A stretch of 64,000 nt of DNA from Chloroflexota bacterium (lineage in GTDB: Bacteria; Chloroflexota; UBA11872). The notes beneath the pieces are model-generated. The model made no database searches and had not been told where the DNA came from. It saw only the letters and a list, made by a program, of their open reading frames with translations. Of this stretch, positions 25,894 to 33,886 are shown in pieces; the first letter of the stretch is position 1; each line of letters opens with the position of its first letter. The position numbers were made by a program, and so were the translations under genes. The stretch is taken from contig JAJECS010000006.1 of NCBI GenBank assembly GCA_022821905.1, positions 186,001 to 250,000 on the forward strand, in the 5' to 3' direction.

Positions 25894-26217
25894 ATGCCCC
25901 ACTACCTGACAACCGCCAGCTACGCGCCCGAGGCGTGGAAGGCGCAGATCGAGAATCCTCAAGACCGCGAGGCGCATCTTCGCTCGCTCATCGAGGGTGC
26001 CGGCGGACAGTTGCACGCCTGGTACTACGCGTTCGGCGAGCACGACCTCGTGGCGATCTACGAGCTTCCTGACAATGTGAGCGCTGCGTCCTGCCTGATT
26101 GCGGTGGCCGCCGGTGGATCGGCAAGCAAGTTGACCACGACCGTGCTCATTACGCCCGACGAAGGCGCCGAGGCGATTCAGCGCGCCAAGAACGTGGCCT
26201 ACCGCCCGCCAAGCTAG
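25894..26217 (+). CDS. GYD-domain protein
   Basis: The 107-residue protein has the GYD-family pattern: MPHYLTTASYAPEAWKAQIENP, LRSLIEGAGGQLHAWYYAFGEHDLVAIYELPD, and the ferredoxin-like end TVLITPDEGAEAIQRAK. In typical members the core is FGEYDxV; here Y is replaced by H in GEHDLV. These proteins resemble dimeric alpha-beta sensor or monooxygenase folds; their function is unknown. The gene sits between two tRNA-Thr copies, 145 bases after the first and 8 before the second. Confidence 0.75.
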   Translation: MPHYLTTASYAPEAWKAQIENPQDREAHLRSLIEGAGGQLHAWYYAFGEHDLVAIYELPDNVSAASCLIAVAAGGSASKLTTTVLITPDEGAEAIQRAKNVAYRPPS

Positions 26218-26224
26218 CGGGCCG

Positions 26225-26300
26225 GCAGATGTAGCTCAGCTGGCAGAGCGGGGCTTTCGTAAAGCTCAGGTCGTGGGTTCGAATCCCACCGTCGGCTCCA
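26225..26300 (+). tRNA. tRNA-Thr (anticodon CGT), copy 2 with acceptor mismatch
   Basis: A 76-base cloverleaf nearly identical to copy 1, with the same anticodon and T arms and encoded CCA. The acceptor 5' strand is GCAGATG instead of GCCGATG, while the 3' strand is still CGTCGGC. This leaves an A-G mismatch at position 3:70. The D-loop differs by one base. It may still fold, but the mismatch suggests relaxed selection or a redundant copy. Confidence 0.8.
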
Positions 26301-26315
26301 GTTCTTCCCCTGCCG

Positions 26316-26504
26316 TCAGGCGCCGGCCCGCGCCGCCAACGTGCGCACGGCATACCGCGGAATGTTGGCGTCGGCGGTCACCAGGGTCAGCCCCTCGACC
26401 TGCGCCACTAGCATGCGGTCGAAGGGGTCGGTGTGATGCTTTGGCAGGCTACCTGCCTGCTCGGCGTGCACGAATGTGATCGGAAGCTCGCTGAAGCCCG
26501 CTGT
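26316..26504 (-). pseudogene. C-terminal remnant of a PIN-domain toxin gene
   Basis: In the minus frame ending at the TGA 26316-26318, 62 residues are readable: TAGFSELPITFVHAEQAGSL through TDPFDRMLVAQVEGLTLVTA to YAVRTLAARAGA. This matches the C-terminal half of the PIN toxin at 36666-37052 (GFQELPVFVADAARAGAL, NDPFDRMLIAQ). The first two acidic residues, the N-terminal half and any antitoxin are missing. The remnant directly abuts the amidohydrolase stop at 26506-26508, so the upstream half was probably lost by deletion. Confidence 0.7.
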
Positions 26505-26505
26505 C

Positions 26506-28200
26506 TCAACCGTCGCCCTCGAACGCCCGTTTCACCTCTTCCGGCGTCTCGTCGAAGTCAGGCGCAATCCAAACTTGGCCCTTGAGGTCGCCGAGCTTTC
26601 GCGGCTTGTTCTGTGGCCGGTAGGGTCCCAGCCGGAAAACTCGCCGCGCGTTGCCATGCAGCACGGCGGCATATGCCGAGGGATCGAGACCGGCGCTGTC
26701 CACCAACCCGACCATGAGCGATGGCGAGAGCAGGTCCATGTCAGTGCCAAACATCACGCGACCTGGACCCAGCCGCTCCACGGCCGCGCGTACGGGGTTG
26801 TCCTGCGGCCAGGAGCTGGCGTACTCGACATAAAGATTGGGCAGCGAAGCGGCCAACTCCAGCATCCGCTCCCAATCCAGACCGCCGCCGTGGTAGGCCA
26901 CCACGGTCAAGTCCGGATGTTTGGCCGCGAGCTCCACGATGCCGTCCACCTGCTGCGTTTCAGTGGGCGGATCGAATCCACCCAGCGCCATCACGTGATT
27001 CACGACCGGCTTGCCCCGGGCGGCGACCTCGCGAAACAGGGCGGCCATTCGCGGGTCGCCGATGGGTACGCGGGACAGCTGCGTGTGCAGCTTGGCGCCC
27101 ACTACGTGCGGCTCGGAATACCACCGGTCCATCTCCTCGCACGATCCGGAGACGTCGTGTGGAGTGATCGTCACCAGCGGGCGGATGGTTCCCCTGCCGC
27201 GGCTGCCTTCCACCAGCTCTCGATTGCCCCGGCGGAAGTCGTTCGTGATGGCCAGCGCCGAGGACGCGAACGTCTGCTCGACGTTGTACTTGGCCATGAG
27301 CCGTTCGAGCGTGGCGATGCCGTGGTTGTCACGGCTGGTGGCGTCGGCATAAGGCCAGGCGCCGTTGTGCGCGTGGATGTCAATGATCGGCACGGTCTCG
27401 GGACCCCGCACCGGCGCGCCGAAGGGATCGGGCGAGAGGTTGGGCGTCGCGCGGTCGGCCACCTCGCGGCCCTCGATCAACCGCAGCGCGTTGCCCGCCA
27501 GCATGAGGCGGCGGTCCGGCTCGGGCAGGTTGGCGTGCAGCACCAGGTTGAGCGCCGAGAGCGCGTTGAAGGGTGGCCCGGAGGTGCCAAAGAGCACGCG
27601 ATCGGCGCCGACCTCGGAGGCAATGAGCTCCAGCGTGTCGGGACGGCAGAGCCGGTGACTCTCCAGGTGGACCCGGGGATCGGTCCGCATCACCGTCAGC
27701 GCCTCGCCCAGCGTGGCGTAGGTCACGTTGGCGAAAACGATCGTCAGGTCCAGGTCGCCCAGCGCGTGCATGTAGTCCGTCAGCTCGCCGATGGGGTTGC
27801 CCAGATCGGCCATCAGCACCAGGCCGGCGGCGGCAATGCGGCGCGCGGCGGCCAGAAACGTCGCCTCGGTTGGCGGCCAGCCGCCCTGTGCGCCGCGAAA
27901 CGCGCGAAACAGTCGCACGCCGGCGTCGATGGACTCCTCGACCTGATCGAGCGCCCGGCTGCCGGAGCGCGGATCGACCACCGCGGCCGCGGACAGCCCG
28001 CTGTGTCCGGCTGCAGCGGCCCGGGCGTCGGCGTTGCCCAGGCCCGCCTCGTGGTAGACCCCGCTGAGCGCCGCGACGTACGTGTGAGTGATTCCCACGG
28101 CCGCTGCGCGGTCCACGACCTCCGCCGGAGTCCACGAGGCGCGCGCGAACGGCACGGCGCCAAAGTGCCCGGATACGTCGATGATCTGGTCGGTCATCAC
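26506..28200 (-). CDS. Tandem amidohydrolase (amidohydrolase_2-type), one barrel likely inactive
   Basis: The 564-residue protein has two TIM-barrel metal-hydrolase halves. The C-terminal barrel (about 268-545) has DIHAHNG with H276 and H278, a KLHTQL segment, VNHVMALGG, VVAYHGGGLDWER and the catalytic aspartate in FGTDMDLLSPS. In the N-terminal barrel (about 1-245) the metal motif is DVSGHFG, with S10 replacing the first histidine, and FGTSGPPFN has S207 in place of aspartate. The family includes decarboxylases and hydrolases of aromatic or carboxylated substrates. Start ATG 28200 or 28197. Confidence 0.82.
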   Translation of the reverse strand: MMTDQIIDVSGHFGAVPFARASWTPAEVVDRAAAVGITHTYVAALSGVYHEAGLGNADARAAAAGHSGLSAAAVVDPRSGSRALDQVEESIDAGVRLFRAFRGAQGGWPPTEATFLAAARRIAAAGLVLMADLGNPIGELTDYMHALGDLDLTIVFANVTYATLGEALTVMRTDPRVHLESHRLCRPDTLELIASEVGADRVLFGTSGPPFNALSALNLVLHANLPEPDRRLMLAGNALRLIEGREVADRATPNLSPDPFGAPVRGPETVPIIDIHAHNGAWPYADATSRDNHGIATLERLMAKYNVEQTFASSALAITNDFRRGNRELVEGSRGRGTIRPLVTITPHDVSGSCEEMDRWYSEPHVVGAKLHTQLSRVPIGDPRMAALFREVAARGKPVVNHVMALGGFDPPTETQQVDGIVELAAKHPDLTVVAYHGGGLDWERMLELAASLPNLYVEYASSWPQDNPVRAAVERLGPGRVMFGTDMDLLSPSLMVGLVDSAGLDPSAYAAVLHGNARRVFRLGPYRPQNKPRKLGDLKGQVWIAPDFDETPEEVKRAFEGDG

Positions 28201-28263
28201 GCGTTCCGAGTGGCGAACGGCGCGCGCATTATGCGAGAAAACCGGAGGCGCGCCGCGCGGGGC

Positions 28264-28602
28264 CTAGAGACGGACGAAGCGCTCAAGCTCCAGCGTAAAG
28301 ACCGTGGCGCCGCCGACCTCGACCTCGACCGGCTCGGCCAGCAACATCGTGTCGCCCGCCAGCGAGACGATCTGAATCTCGCTGCGGGTGTGGCATTGGC
28401 TGGCGATGAGGTCCAACAGGGTCTCGTGGCGGGTGTGCGAATAGGCCACCATGATGGCCTCGCTGGCGCGATGCAGGAATCCGCCGCGCGTCGGAATTCG
28501 CGTATGCGCGAAGCCGGCGTCGTTGAGCGCGTTGGATAGGCGCATCGCGTCGGCGTCCTGCACCACGGCGATGGCGAGGCGGTCGTTCGCGCCGGCGGTC
28601 AT
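28264..28602 (-). CDS. Cyclic-di-AMP receptor family protein (DarA/DUF970), second paralogue
   Basis: The 112-residue protein follows the PII-like DarA pattern: RLAIAVVQDADAMRLSNALN at the first strand-helix, a GGFLHRASEAIMVAY loop, and the family end VEVEVGGATVFTLELERF. In typical receptors the loop is GGFLxxGN; here the Gly-Asn is replaced by Ala-Ser, so ligand binding may differ. ATG 28602 is preferred over an upstream in-frame start inside the first paralogue. It starts seven bases after the first paralogue ends, so both are one transcript. Confidence 0.78.
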   Translation of the reverse strand: MTAGANDRLAIAVVQDADAMRLSNALNDAGFAHTRIPTRGGFLHRASEAIMVAYSHTRHETLLDLIASQCHTRSEIQIVSLAGDTMLLAEPVEVEVGGATVFTLELERFVRL

Positions 28603-28609
28603 GGCCACG

Positions 28610-28900
28610 TCAGAGCCTCGCGAACTGGCTGGCCCGCACCACGAACACGATGCCGTAGGCCGAGCCGCTGGCGTCGGCCCCGGCGGCCTGCTGCGCATCT
28701 CGCTTGAGCAGTTCGATGACGGCGTCGACCGACGACTGCGCCACGCCGATCACGAAGACTGCGTTTCCGCGTCGCAGGAATCCTCCCTGCGCGGTAATGC
28801 GCGTGACGCCGTAGCCCTCGTCCACCAGAGCCTGATTCACGCGGTTGGCGTCGTCGTTGTGCACCACCGCGCATACCAATCGGTCGATCTCGTCAGTCAT
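28610..28900 (-). CDS. Cyclic-di-AMP receptor family protein (DarA/DUF970), first paralogue
   Basis: The 96-residue protein has the PII-like ferredoxin fold pattern: MTDEIDRLVCAVVHNDDANR, VDEGYGVTRITAQGGFLRRG then NAVFVIGV, and a C-terminal VFVVRASQFARL. The GGFLRRGN loop, which in DarA binds cyclic di-AMP, is intact. In Firmicutes DarA reports c-di-AMP levels, but its targets are unknown. The following gene is a divergent paralogue. No diadenylate cyclase is visible in the window. Confidence 0.8.
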   Translation of the reverse strand: MTDEIDRLVCAVVHNDDANRVNQALVDEGYGVTRITAQGGFLRRGNAVFVIGVAQSSVDAVIELLKRDAQQAAGADASGSAYGIVFVVRASQFARL

Positions 28901-28961
28901 TGCCGCATCGTGTTGGCCGGGCGCGCCCTTTCACTTTCGCACATGCCAGGGGCAGACGCGG

Positions 28962-29897
28962 CTAGCGGGGAAGCCTCAGGTGGCTGCTGAACCCGTGGGC
29001 ATCCGCGTGATAGGGCGAGTCGAAGTAGGTCGAGGTCTTGAACCACTCGTGGCGGCCGTCCGTGGCCTGACGCCGCACCCGATCGCGCAGCGCCTGCTGC
29101 TCATCCTCCGGCATCGGCGTGAACGTGCGGGCGATTTCGAGGTCCTGCAGCACGTCGGCGTGGGTGACCGCGCCGCAGGCCAGGGCCGTGATCGGCTGGG
29201 AGAGGGCGTAGCGCCGCAGCTCCTGCGCCGTCAATCCGCACTCGGTGATGAACTGCCCGTTGCCGCCCAGCGACTTCATCCCGATGCAGGCGATGCCGCG
29301 CCGGTTCAGCTCGGGAAGTATCTCGGCAATGAAGCTGCGGTACTGGTGGTCGAAGACGCTCACGGGCATCTGGCAGGAGTCCCACTCGTAGTCGGCGGCC
29401 AGCATGCCTTTGAAAATGTGCGGGCTCTTGTGGCCGGTGAAGCCGACGTAGCGCACCTTGCCCTGCGCCTTGGCGATCTCGGCGGCCTCGACGGCGCCGC
29501 CGGGCTCGAATATCCACTCGGGGTCGTTGTCGTAGTTGATCTCGTGGAATTGCCAGAGGTCCAGGTAGTCGGTGCGCAGGCGGCGCAGACTCTCGTCGAG
29601 CTGTTCCAGGGCGCCGTCGCGAGTGCGGTCGCAGACCTTCGACATGAGGAAGATGTCGTCACGATGGTCGGGCAGGACCCGGCCGTAGCGGCGCTCGCTT
29701 AGGCCCTCGGCATAGTCCCAGGAGGTGTCGAAGAAGGTGACGCCGTTGTCGAGCGCCGTGCGGATGATGCGCTCGGCTTGCTCGTCGGTCACCGTCGGCC
29801 GCGAGATGTGGCCGCCGCCGAGAGCGATGATCGACACCCGATCCCGGTGGCGGCCGAATTGACGTGTCGGCAGAGTTGCCGTCGTGCTCTTGGTCAT
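28962..29897 (-). CDS. Aldo/keto reductase
   Basis: The 311-residue protein has the AKR barrel signatures: FFDTSWDYAEGLSERRYG with the catalytic Asp and Tyr, FLMSKVCD with the catalytic Lys, and LWQFHEIN with the active-site His. NADPH-binding CGAVTHADVLQDLEI lies near the end. The C-terminus runs past the usual barrel with an aromatic stretch. It belongs to the bacterial AKR5/AKR11-like group acting on sugar or other carbonyls. It is ten bases downstream of the epimerase gene at 29907-30692 on the same strand, suggesting one sugar-metabolism transcript. Confidence 0.85.
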   Translation of the reverse strand: MTKSTTATLPTRQFGRHRDRVSIIALGGGHISRPTVTDEQAERIIRTALDNGVTFFDTSWDYAEGLSERRYGRVLPDHRDDIFLMSKVCDRTRDGALEQLDESLRRLRTDYLDLWQFHEINYDNDPEWIFEPGGAVEAAEIAKAQGKVRYVGFTGHKSPHIFKGMLAADYEWDSCQMPVSVFDHQYRSFIAEILPELNRRGIACIGMKSLGGNGQFITECGLTAQELRRYALSQPITALACGAVTHADVLQDLEIARTFTPMPEDEQQALRDRVRRQATDGRHEWFKTSTYFDSPYHADAHGFSSHLRLPR

Positions 29898-29906
29898 TGA
29901 CCTGAC

Positions 29907-30692
29907 CTAGACCATGCCCTCGGTCGTGTAGCCCCAGAGGTCGTACTCACCGCCCTTCGCCAGCACCTCGTCCGCAAAGTCCTCCGCATTGTCCCGCGGG
30001 CGGTAGCCCAGCTCGGTGACGGCATTGGTGATGTCCCAGTAGGCGCGCGCGTTGGCCGAAATCCCATAGTAGATGCCCCAGCGGATGCCGGGCGCCTCGA
30101 CCGACCGGCGCACCAGGTTGACCAGGTCCCGGTCGCTCAGCCAGGTGGAGAGGATGCGCGCGCCCGTGTCCCATTCCGGCGGCTTCCGGCGGTACTGGTA
30201 GCTGCCGATGCGCAGGCAGACGACTTCGAGACCAAAGCGGTCCGAGTAGTAGCGTCCCACCGCCTCGCCCCAGACCTTGGCGACGCCGTACATGCCGTCC
30301 GGCCGGGGCGTGGACTCCGCGTCGCAGCGTTCGCCCACGAGCTCGTACCAGCCGGTGGCGTGGTTCGAGCTGGCGAAGACGAAGCGCTTCACGCCGGCTC
30401 GCCGGGCCGCCTCGTAGGCGTTGTAGACGCCCACGACGTTGGGCTGTAGATAGGGCTCCAACTCGTCCGTGTCGTGGTTCGACTTGGCGTGCATGTGGAC
30501 CACCGCATCCTGCCCGGCGAACGACTCGGCCACCGCGTCGATGTCGTCGAAATCCAGCACGCGAAACCGCGGGTCGTCCTGCGCCTGGCGCGACGTCCCG
30601 GTGAGCGTGAACACCCCGTCCAGGTCCTCCATCAGCGTGCGCCCGATCACCCCGGTGGCGCCGGTAACGATCACGTTGGGTCGATTACTCAC
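29907..30692 (-). CDS. NAD-dependent epimerase/dehydratase family protein (uronate dehydrogenase-like)
   Basis: The 261-residue protein has the extended-SDR nucleotide motif VTGATGVIGRTLMEDL near the N-terminus and the catalytic YxxxK in GMYGVAKVWGEAVGRYYSDR. Its short length, the VFASSNHATGWY segment and R-rich substrate end resemble hexuronate dehydrogenases, which oxidise glucuronate or galacturonate to lactones. The substrate is not proven. It precedes an aldo/keto reductase by ten bases on the same strand. Start ATG 30692 directly precedes the Rossmann motif. Confidence 0.8.
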   Translation of the reverse strand: MSNRPNVIVTGATGVIGRTLMEDLDGVFTLTGTSRQAQDDPRFRVLDFDDIDAVAESFAGQDAVVHMHAKSNHDTDELEPYLQPNVVGVYNAYEAARRAGVKRFVFASSNHATGWYELVGERCDAESTPRPDGMYGVAKVWGEAVGRYYSDRFGLEVVCLRIGSYQYRRKPPEWDTGARILSTWLSDRDLVNLVRRSVEAPGIRWGIYYGISANARAYWDITNAVTELGYRPRDNAEDFADEVLAKGGEYDLWGYTTEGMV

Positions 30693-30791
30693 AGGCGGGG
30701 CTCCTTACGGGACGCGGCACGCTGGAACTGCCCCGTAGCGTACCGGTCGCTTGCCAGACGGGCATTTCGGCGTGCAGTCCGGTGCGGATGT

Positions 30792-31220
30792 CTATTGCCC
30801 GGATTGACCGGGAGCGCTGCACGAGGGCATGAGCCGCTCGATCCAGCCAAAGTGGTGCCGCCGGTCGGCGACGATGCGATAGGCGGCATCGACGACGTGC
30901 GAAACGACTGGGGCAGCGAGCAGCCGAGCCGCGCCTGGACCCAGGGCCTCGGCCAGCGCCCGGCGCAGCGCCGGACCCGCGGAGTGGACAACTCCGTTGG
31001 TCTCCGCGACGTGGAGGGTCGTGCGGCGTTCGGCTTCCGGGAGGAGGGCGAGGAGCGGATCGGCATCGGGCCGGTTGAAATCGAGCAGGACGAGGCGGTT
31101 ACCTCGATCCAGGCGGCGCATGACCCTGGCGCAGACGCGGCAAAAGGCGCACTGGCCGTCATAGAGGACGACCGGGCGGCCTTCGACACGGCCATCGCGA
31201 GACGATGTGCGGGAGGTCAC
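30792..31220 (-). CDS. DCC-family thiol-disulfide oxidoreductase-like protein
   Basis: The 142-residue protein has the DCC motif VVLYDGQCAFCRVCARVMRR at residues about 17-36, with a CxxC pair in CAFC. The later part holds the typical LLALLPEA and GWIERLMPSC segments. DUF393 proteins have a thioredoxin-like pattern, and their substrates are mostly unknown. It stands alone between the epimerase and a second aldo/keto reductase on the same strand; a functional link is not evident. Confidence 0.78.
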   Translation of the reverse strand: MTSRTSSRDGRVEGRPVVLYDGQCAFCRVCARVMRRLDRGNRLVLLDFNRPDADPLLALLPEAERRTTLHVAETNGVVHSAGPALRRALAEALGPGAARLLAAPVVSHVVDAAYRIVADRRHHFGWIERLMPSCSAPGQSGQ

Positions 31221-31256
31221 CTGTTCATCCAGGGGACAGGGAATCGAGCGGATCCC

Positions 31257-32198
31257 TTAGTCCCCCTTCAGTTCCGCGATCTCCTTCGCGCTCAGGTGCG
31301 GCGGGTCGCCCGCGGGCGCGTTGCGTTGGATGTCCTGCTCGCTCGATATGCCCACGATGGAGCACGACACCGCCTCGTGGCCGAGCACGTAGCGAATGGC
31401 CGTCTCGTGCGGCGGCTCGTCGCGCGCATCTGCCATCGCGCCCAGGCGCTCGCGCAGGCCGGTCAACTGGCGCACGCGATCGCGGAACGACTGGCGGCGG
31501 CGCCAGTCGGTGACCGGCAGGCGGTCGATGCCCGCCTCGTCAAGCATCAGGATGCCGCTGCCGAACGGCGACCGCGCCAGCACGCCGGTGCCGCGCTCGG
31601 TGGCCAGCGGCAGTACGTGCCTGGCCACGCTGTCGTCCGCGAGATGGAACGGCGACTCCACGACCGGCGCGTCCCACAGCCGGATGGCCTCCGCCGCCGC
31701 CTCGGGAGATGCCGACACGCCCCACCAGCGGATTTTGCCGGCCTGTTGCAAGCGCCGCAGCGCCTCGAACGGTTCGGGCTGCCGCACGATTTGCAATGGC
31801 GGATCGTGCAGCAGCAGCGCGTCGATGTAGGACGTGCGCAGGCGCCGCAGGGACAGCTCGCACGCCTGCTGGATGCGCGACGGCGAAAAGTCCTGGGGCT
31901 CGAAGTCCAGGTGAAGGTCTTGCGCGCCGTCGGAGCCGGGCAGATACCCAACTTTGGTGACGATCACCGTCTCGCCGCGAATGCCCTCCAGCGCCTTGCC
32001 CAGCACGGTCTCGCTGCGTCCGCCGCCGTATTGCTCGGCGGTATCGAACGTCGTGATGCCCGCGTCAAAGGCCGCGTGCACCAACGCCACCGCGTCCAGG
32101 GAGGCCATCGGGCCCCACGACAAGCCGCCGATCTCCCAACACCCCATGCACAGGCTGCTCACGCGCATGCCCGTTGTCCCGAGATCCCGTTCCGTCAT
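31257..32198 (-). CDS. Aldo/keto reductase
   Basis: A second AKR, 313 residues, with GMRVSSLCMGCWEIGGLSWG at the N-terminus, TFDTAEQYGGGRSETVLG (catalytic Asp and Tyr), IVTKVGYLPG (Lys) and ALLLHDPP (His). The C-terminal cofactor-binding segment is CSIVGISSEQDIQRN. It is more typical of AKR11/YajO-like enzymes than the AKR at 28962, and the two are not close copies. It may act on a sugar carbonyl. It is upstream of the DCC gene on the same strand. Confidence 0.85.
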   Translation of the reverse strand: MTERDLGTTGMRVSSLCMGCWEIGGLSWGPMASLDAVALVHAAFDAGITTFDTAEQYGGGRSETVLGKALEGIRGETVIVTKVGYLPGSDGAQDLHLDFEPQDFSPSRIQQACELSLRRLRTSYIDALLLHDPPLQIVRQPEPFEALRRLQQAGKIRWWGVSASPEAAAEAIRLWDAPVVESPFHLADDSVARHVLPLATERGTGVLARSPFGSGILMLDEAGIDRLPVTDWRRRQSFRDRVRQLTGLRERLGAMADARDEPPHETAIRYVLGHEAVSCSIVGISSEQDIQRNAPAGDPPHLSAKEIAELKGD

Positions 32199-32215
32199 GG
32201 CGTTCTCCCGTCCTC

Positions 32216-32245
32216 GTCATTCCGGCAAACGCCGGAAGCCAGGCC
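32216..32245. repeat. Degenerate family B-like hairpin
   Basis: GTCATTCCGGC-aaac-GCCGGAAGCC forms a perfect TTCCGGC/GCCGGAA hairpin and resembles the dispersed family B element. It lies just upstream of the aldo/keto reductase start. Confidence 0.5.
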
Positions 32246-32295
32246 AATGTCTGAAGCGCAAGTCCCGCGTTGCGCGGCGCCGGCGATACCCTGAG

Positions 32296-33819
32296 CTACT
32301 CGCCGCCGAAGCCAAAGCTGTACAGCTCAGCCCCACGCAGGTGGAAGCGCAGCTTGAGGCCGCCCCGCAAGTCGCCCGGCGCGCCGCCCGACCAGGTGAG
32401 ATTGTGGCGAATGCTGTCGCCCTCGAACCGCTGGCAGGCGGAGCGCTCGAATCCCGGCCATACGTCGTTGTACGGGTCCATCACCTCGGCCTCCACATAG
32501 CCGCCGGGCTCGCAGCGGGCGTTGATGAAGAGCTGGCCGCCGGTCGGCCGCACCGGCTTGGTCTCCACGTAGCCCTCGCGGACCGTGGCGTCCAGCGACA
32601 CGTAACCGTCGTAGCGCAGCGTGGCCAGGCACAGGTGGTGCCCGTTCGCGGCGATGCTCGGGTCGTGGACCTCCGGCACGTCGAGCCCCTGTCCGCTGCC
32701 GATGATCCACCAGTCGTGGTGCACGCTGTTGCCGCCGTAGTAGAACCACAGCTCATCCCCGACCACGAGCGGCTGCACGGTCGTCTCGTTGTCGAGTGAG
32801 TCGTAGCCGCCCTCGGCGCTACGCGGAATGAACGGCCGGTGCTCGGTGAACCGATGCCACTGGTGCCCGTCGCGGCTGTAGAGCAGGTACAGATCCAGCG
32901 TGTCGTCCACCGTGTGCAGCACGTTCAGGATGCCCAGGTGCATCTCGCCCGCGCGCCAGGGCACGAATGAGTAGTGCCCATCGTCCAGGTTGTCCGCCGG
33001 GCCCGGCTCGAAGACCAGTTCGGCCGGCGACCAGTTGACGAGGTCCTGGCTCTCCAACCGCCAGACCCGGCGGCGCGTGCCCCAGACTCCCTCGGGCTGG
33101 CTCGGCCACACCGGGGCGAACCAGTGGTCGAACTCGGGGTGCCAGGCCTCGCCGGCGGAGTCGCCGTAGCGTCCCCAGAGCACGTATTTCTCGTCGATCG
33201 AGTCGTACGTCAGCACCTGGCAGTCCGCGGCCCACTCGGGAATGATCGGGTTGGCGGGATGCCGGGTCCAATCCAGGCCGTTGCCCGACATTGCCAGGCC
33301 CAGCCCCATGCCGCGCCTGCCGACGCGGTAGACGTGGACCTTCTTGAACCGGTGATCGTAGTCCGTCTCGATGGGGTCCAGCATGATCGACGGAAATAAC
33401 GTGGACTCGTCGTTGGCATCCGGCGAGACGATGAGCGTGTTGGTGTCCTGGCCGTCGATGGCGTGGCGACCCAGCAGCGGCTTCTCCCAGGTGATGCCGT
33501 CGGTCGACTGCGCGTAGTAGATGCGGCTGCCAAGCCGCGGCACGCCCTTGCTGCCCCAGTAGTTCGGATAGTCCTCGTACCAGCACTTGAACAGGCCGTC
33601 CTCCGGATCGCGCAGCACGTTGAACGAGCAGCTGCGGAAGTAGGGCACGACTTCCCACGGCTGGTCGTTCTCGATCACCGGGTTGGCGGGGTGCTTGACC
33701 GGGTGGTGGAAGCGGCGGGTGACGTTCTTGACCACCGCGACCACGTCGTCGTCGATGAAGAGCTGGCGATCGGCGCCGATGTCCTTGGCAATCCGATCAG
33801 GGGCGTAGGCCAGAAACAT
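32296..33819 (-). CDS. Glycosidase-like five-bladed propeller protein
   Basis: The 507-residue protein has the sugar-enzyme propeller style of GH43/GH32/GH68-like proteins: repeated YAQSTDGITWEKP, MSGNGLDWTRHPANPII, WRLESQDLVNWSPAE and LLYSRDGHQWHRF stretches, one per blade. The C-terminal 100 residues form a separate beta-rich piece (GGQLFINARCEPGGYVEAEVMD) like those of planctomycete and sponge-symbiont proteins. No signal peptide is seen, and I cannot fix the catalytic acids. It may hydrolyse an unusual glycan or only bind it. Confidence 0.6.
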   Translation of the reverse strand: MFLAYAPDRIAKDIGADRQLFIDDDVVAVVKNVTRRFHHPVKHPANPVIENDQPWEVVPYFRSCSFNVLRDPEDGLFKCWYEDYPNYWGSKGVPRLGSRIYYAQSTDGITWEKPLLGRHAIDGQDTNTLIVSPDANDESTLFPSIMLDPIETDYDHRFKKVHVYRVGRRGMGLGLAMSGNGLDWTRHPANPIIPEWAADCQVLTYDSIDEKYVLWGRYGDSAGEAWHPEFDHWFAPVWPSQPEGVWGTRRRVWRLESQDLVNWSPAELVFEPGPADNLDDGHYSFVPWRAGEMHLGILNVLHTVDDTLDLYLLYSRDGHQWHRFTEHRPFIPRSAEGGYDSLDNETTVQPLVVGDELWFYYGGNSVHHDWWIIGSGQGLDVPEVHDPSIAANGHHLCLATLRYDGYVSLDATVREGYVETKPVRPTGGQLFINARCEPGGYVEAEVMDPYNDVWPGFERSACQRFEGDSIRHNLTWSGGAPGDLRGGLKLRFHLRGAELYSFGFGGE

Positions 33820-33886
33820 GGCGCCTCGCAGGTGGTGGAAGCTACGCCCCAGCGTAGCGTTAGGAAGCGATCACGGGGATTGCCTC

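Noticed and set aside
26476-28539. Long plus-strand frame of about 687 codons opposite the amidohydrolase
   Set aside because: Antisense shadow; composition is typical of reverse reading of GC-rich genes, and the amidohydrolase frame has clear motifs.
30474-32294. Plus-strand frame of about 606 codons across the DCC and second AKR genes
   Set aside because: It runs through three recognisable minus-strand genes and their gaps, and has no domain.
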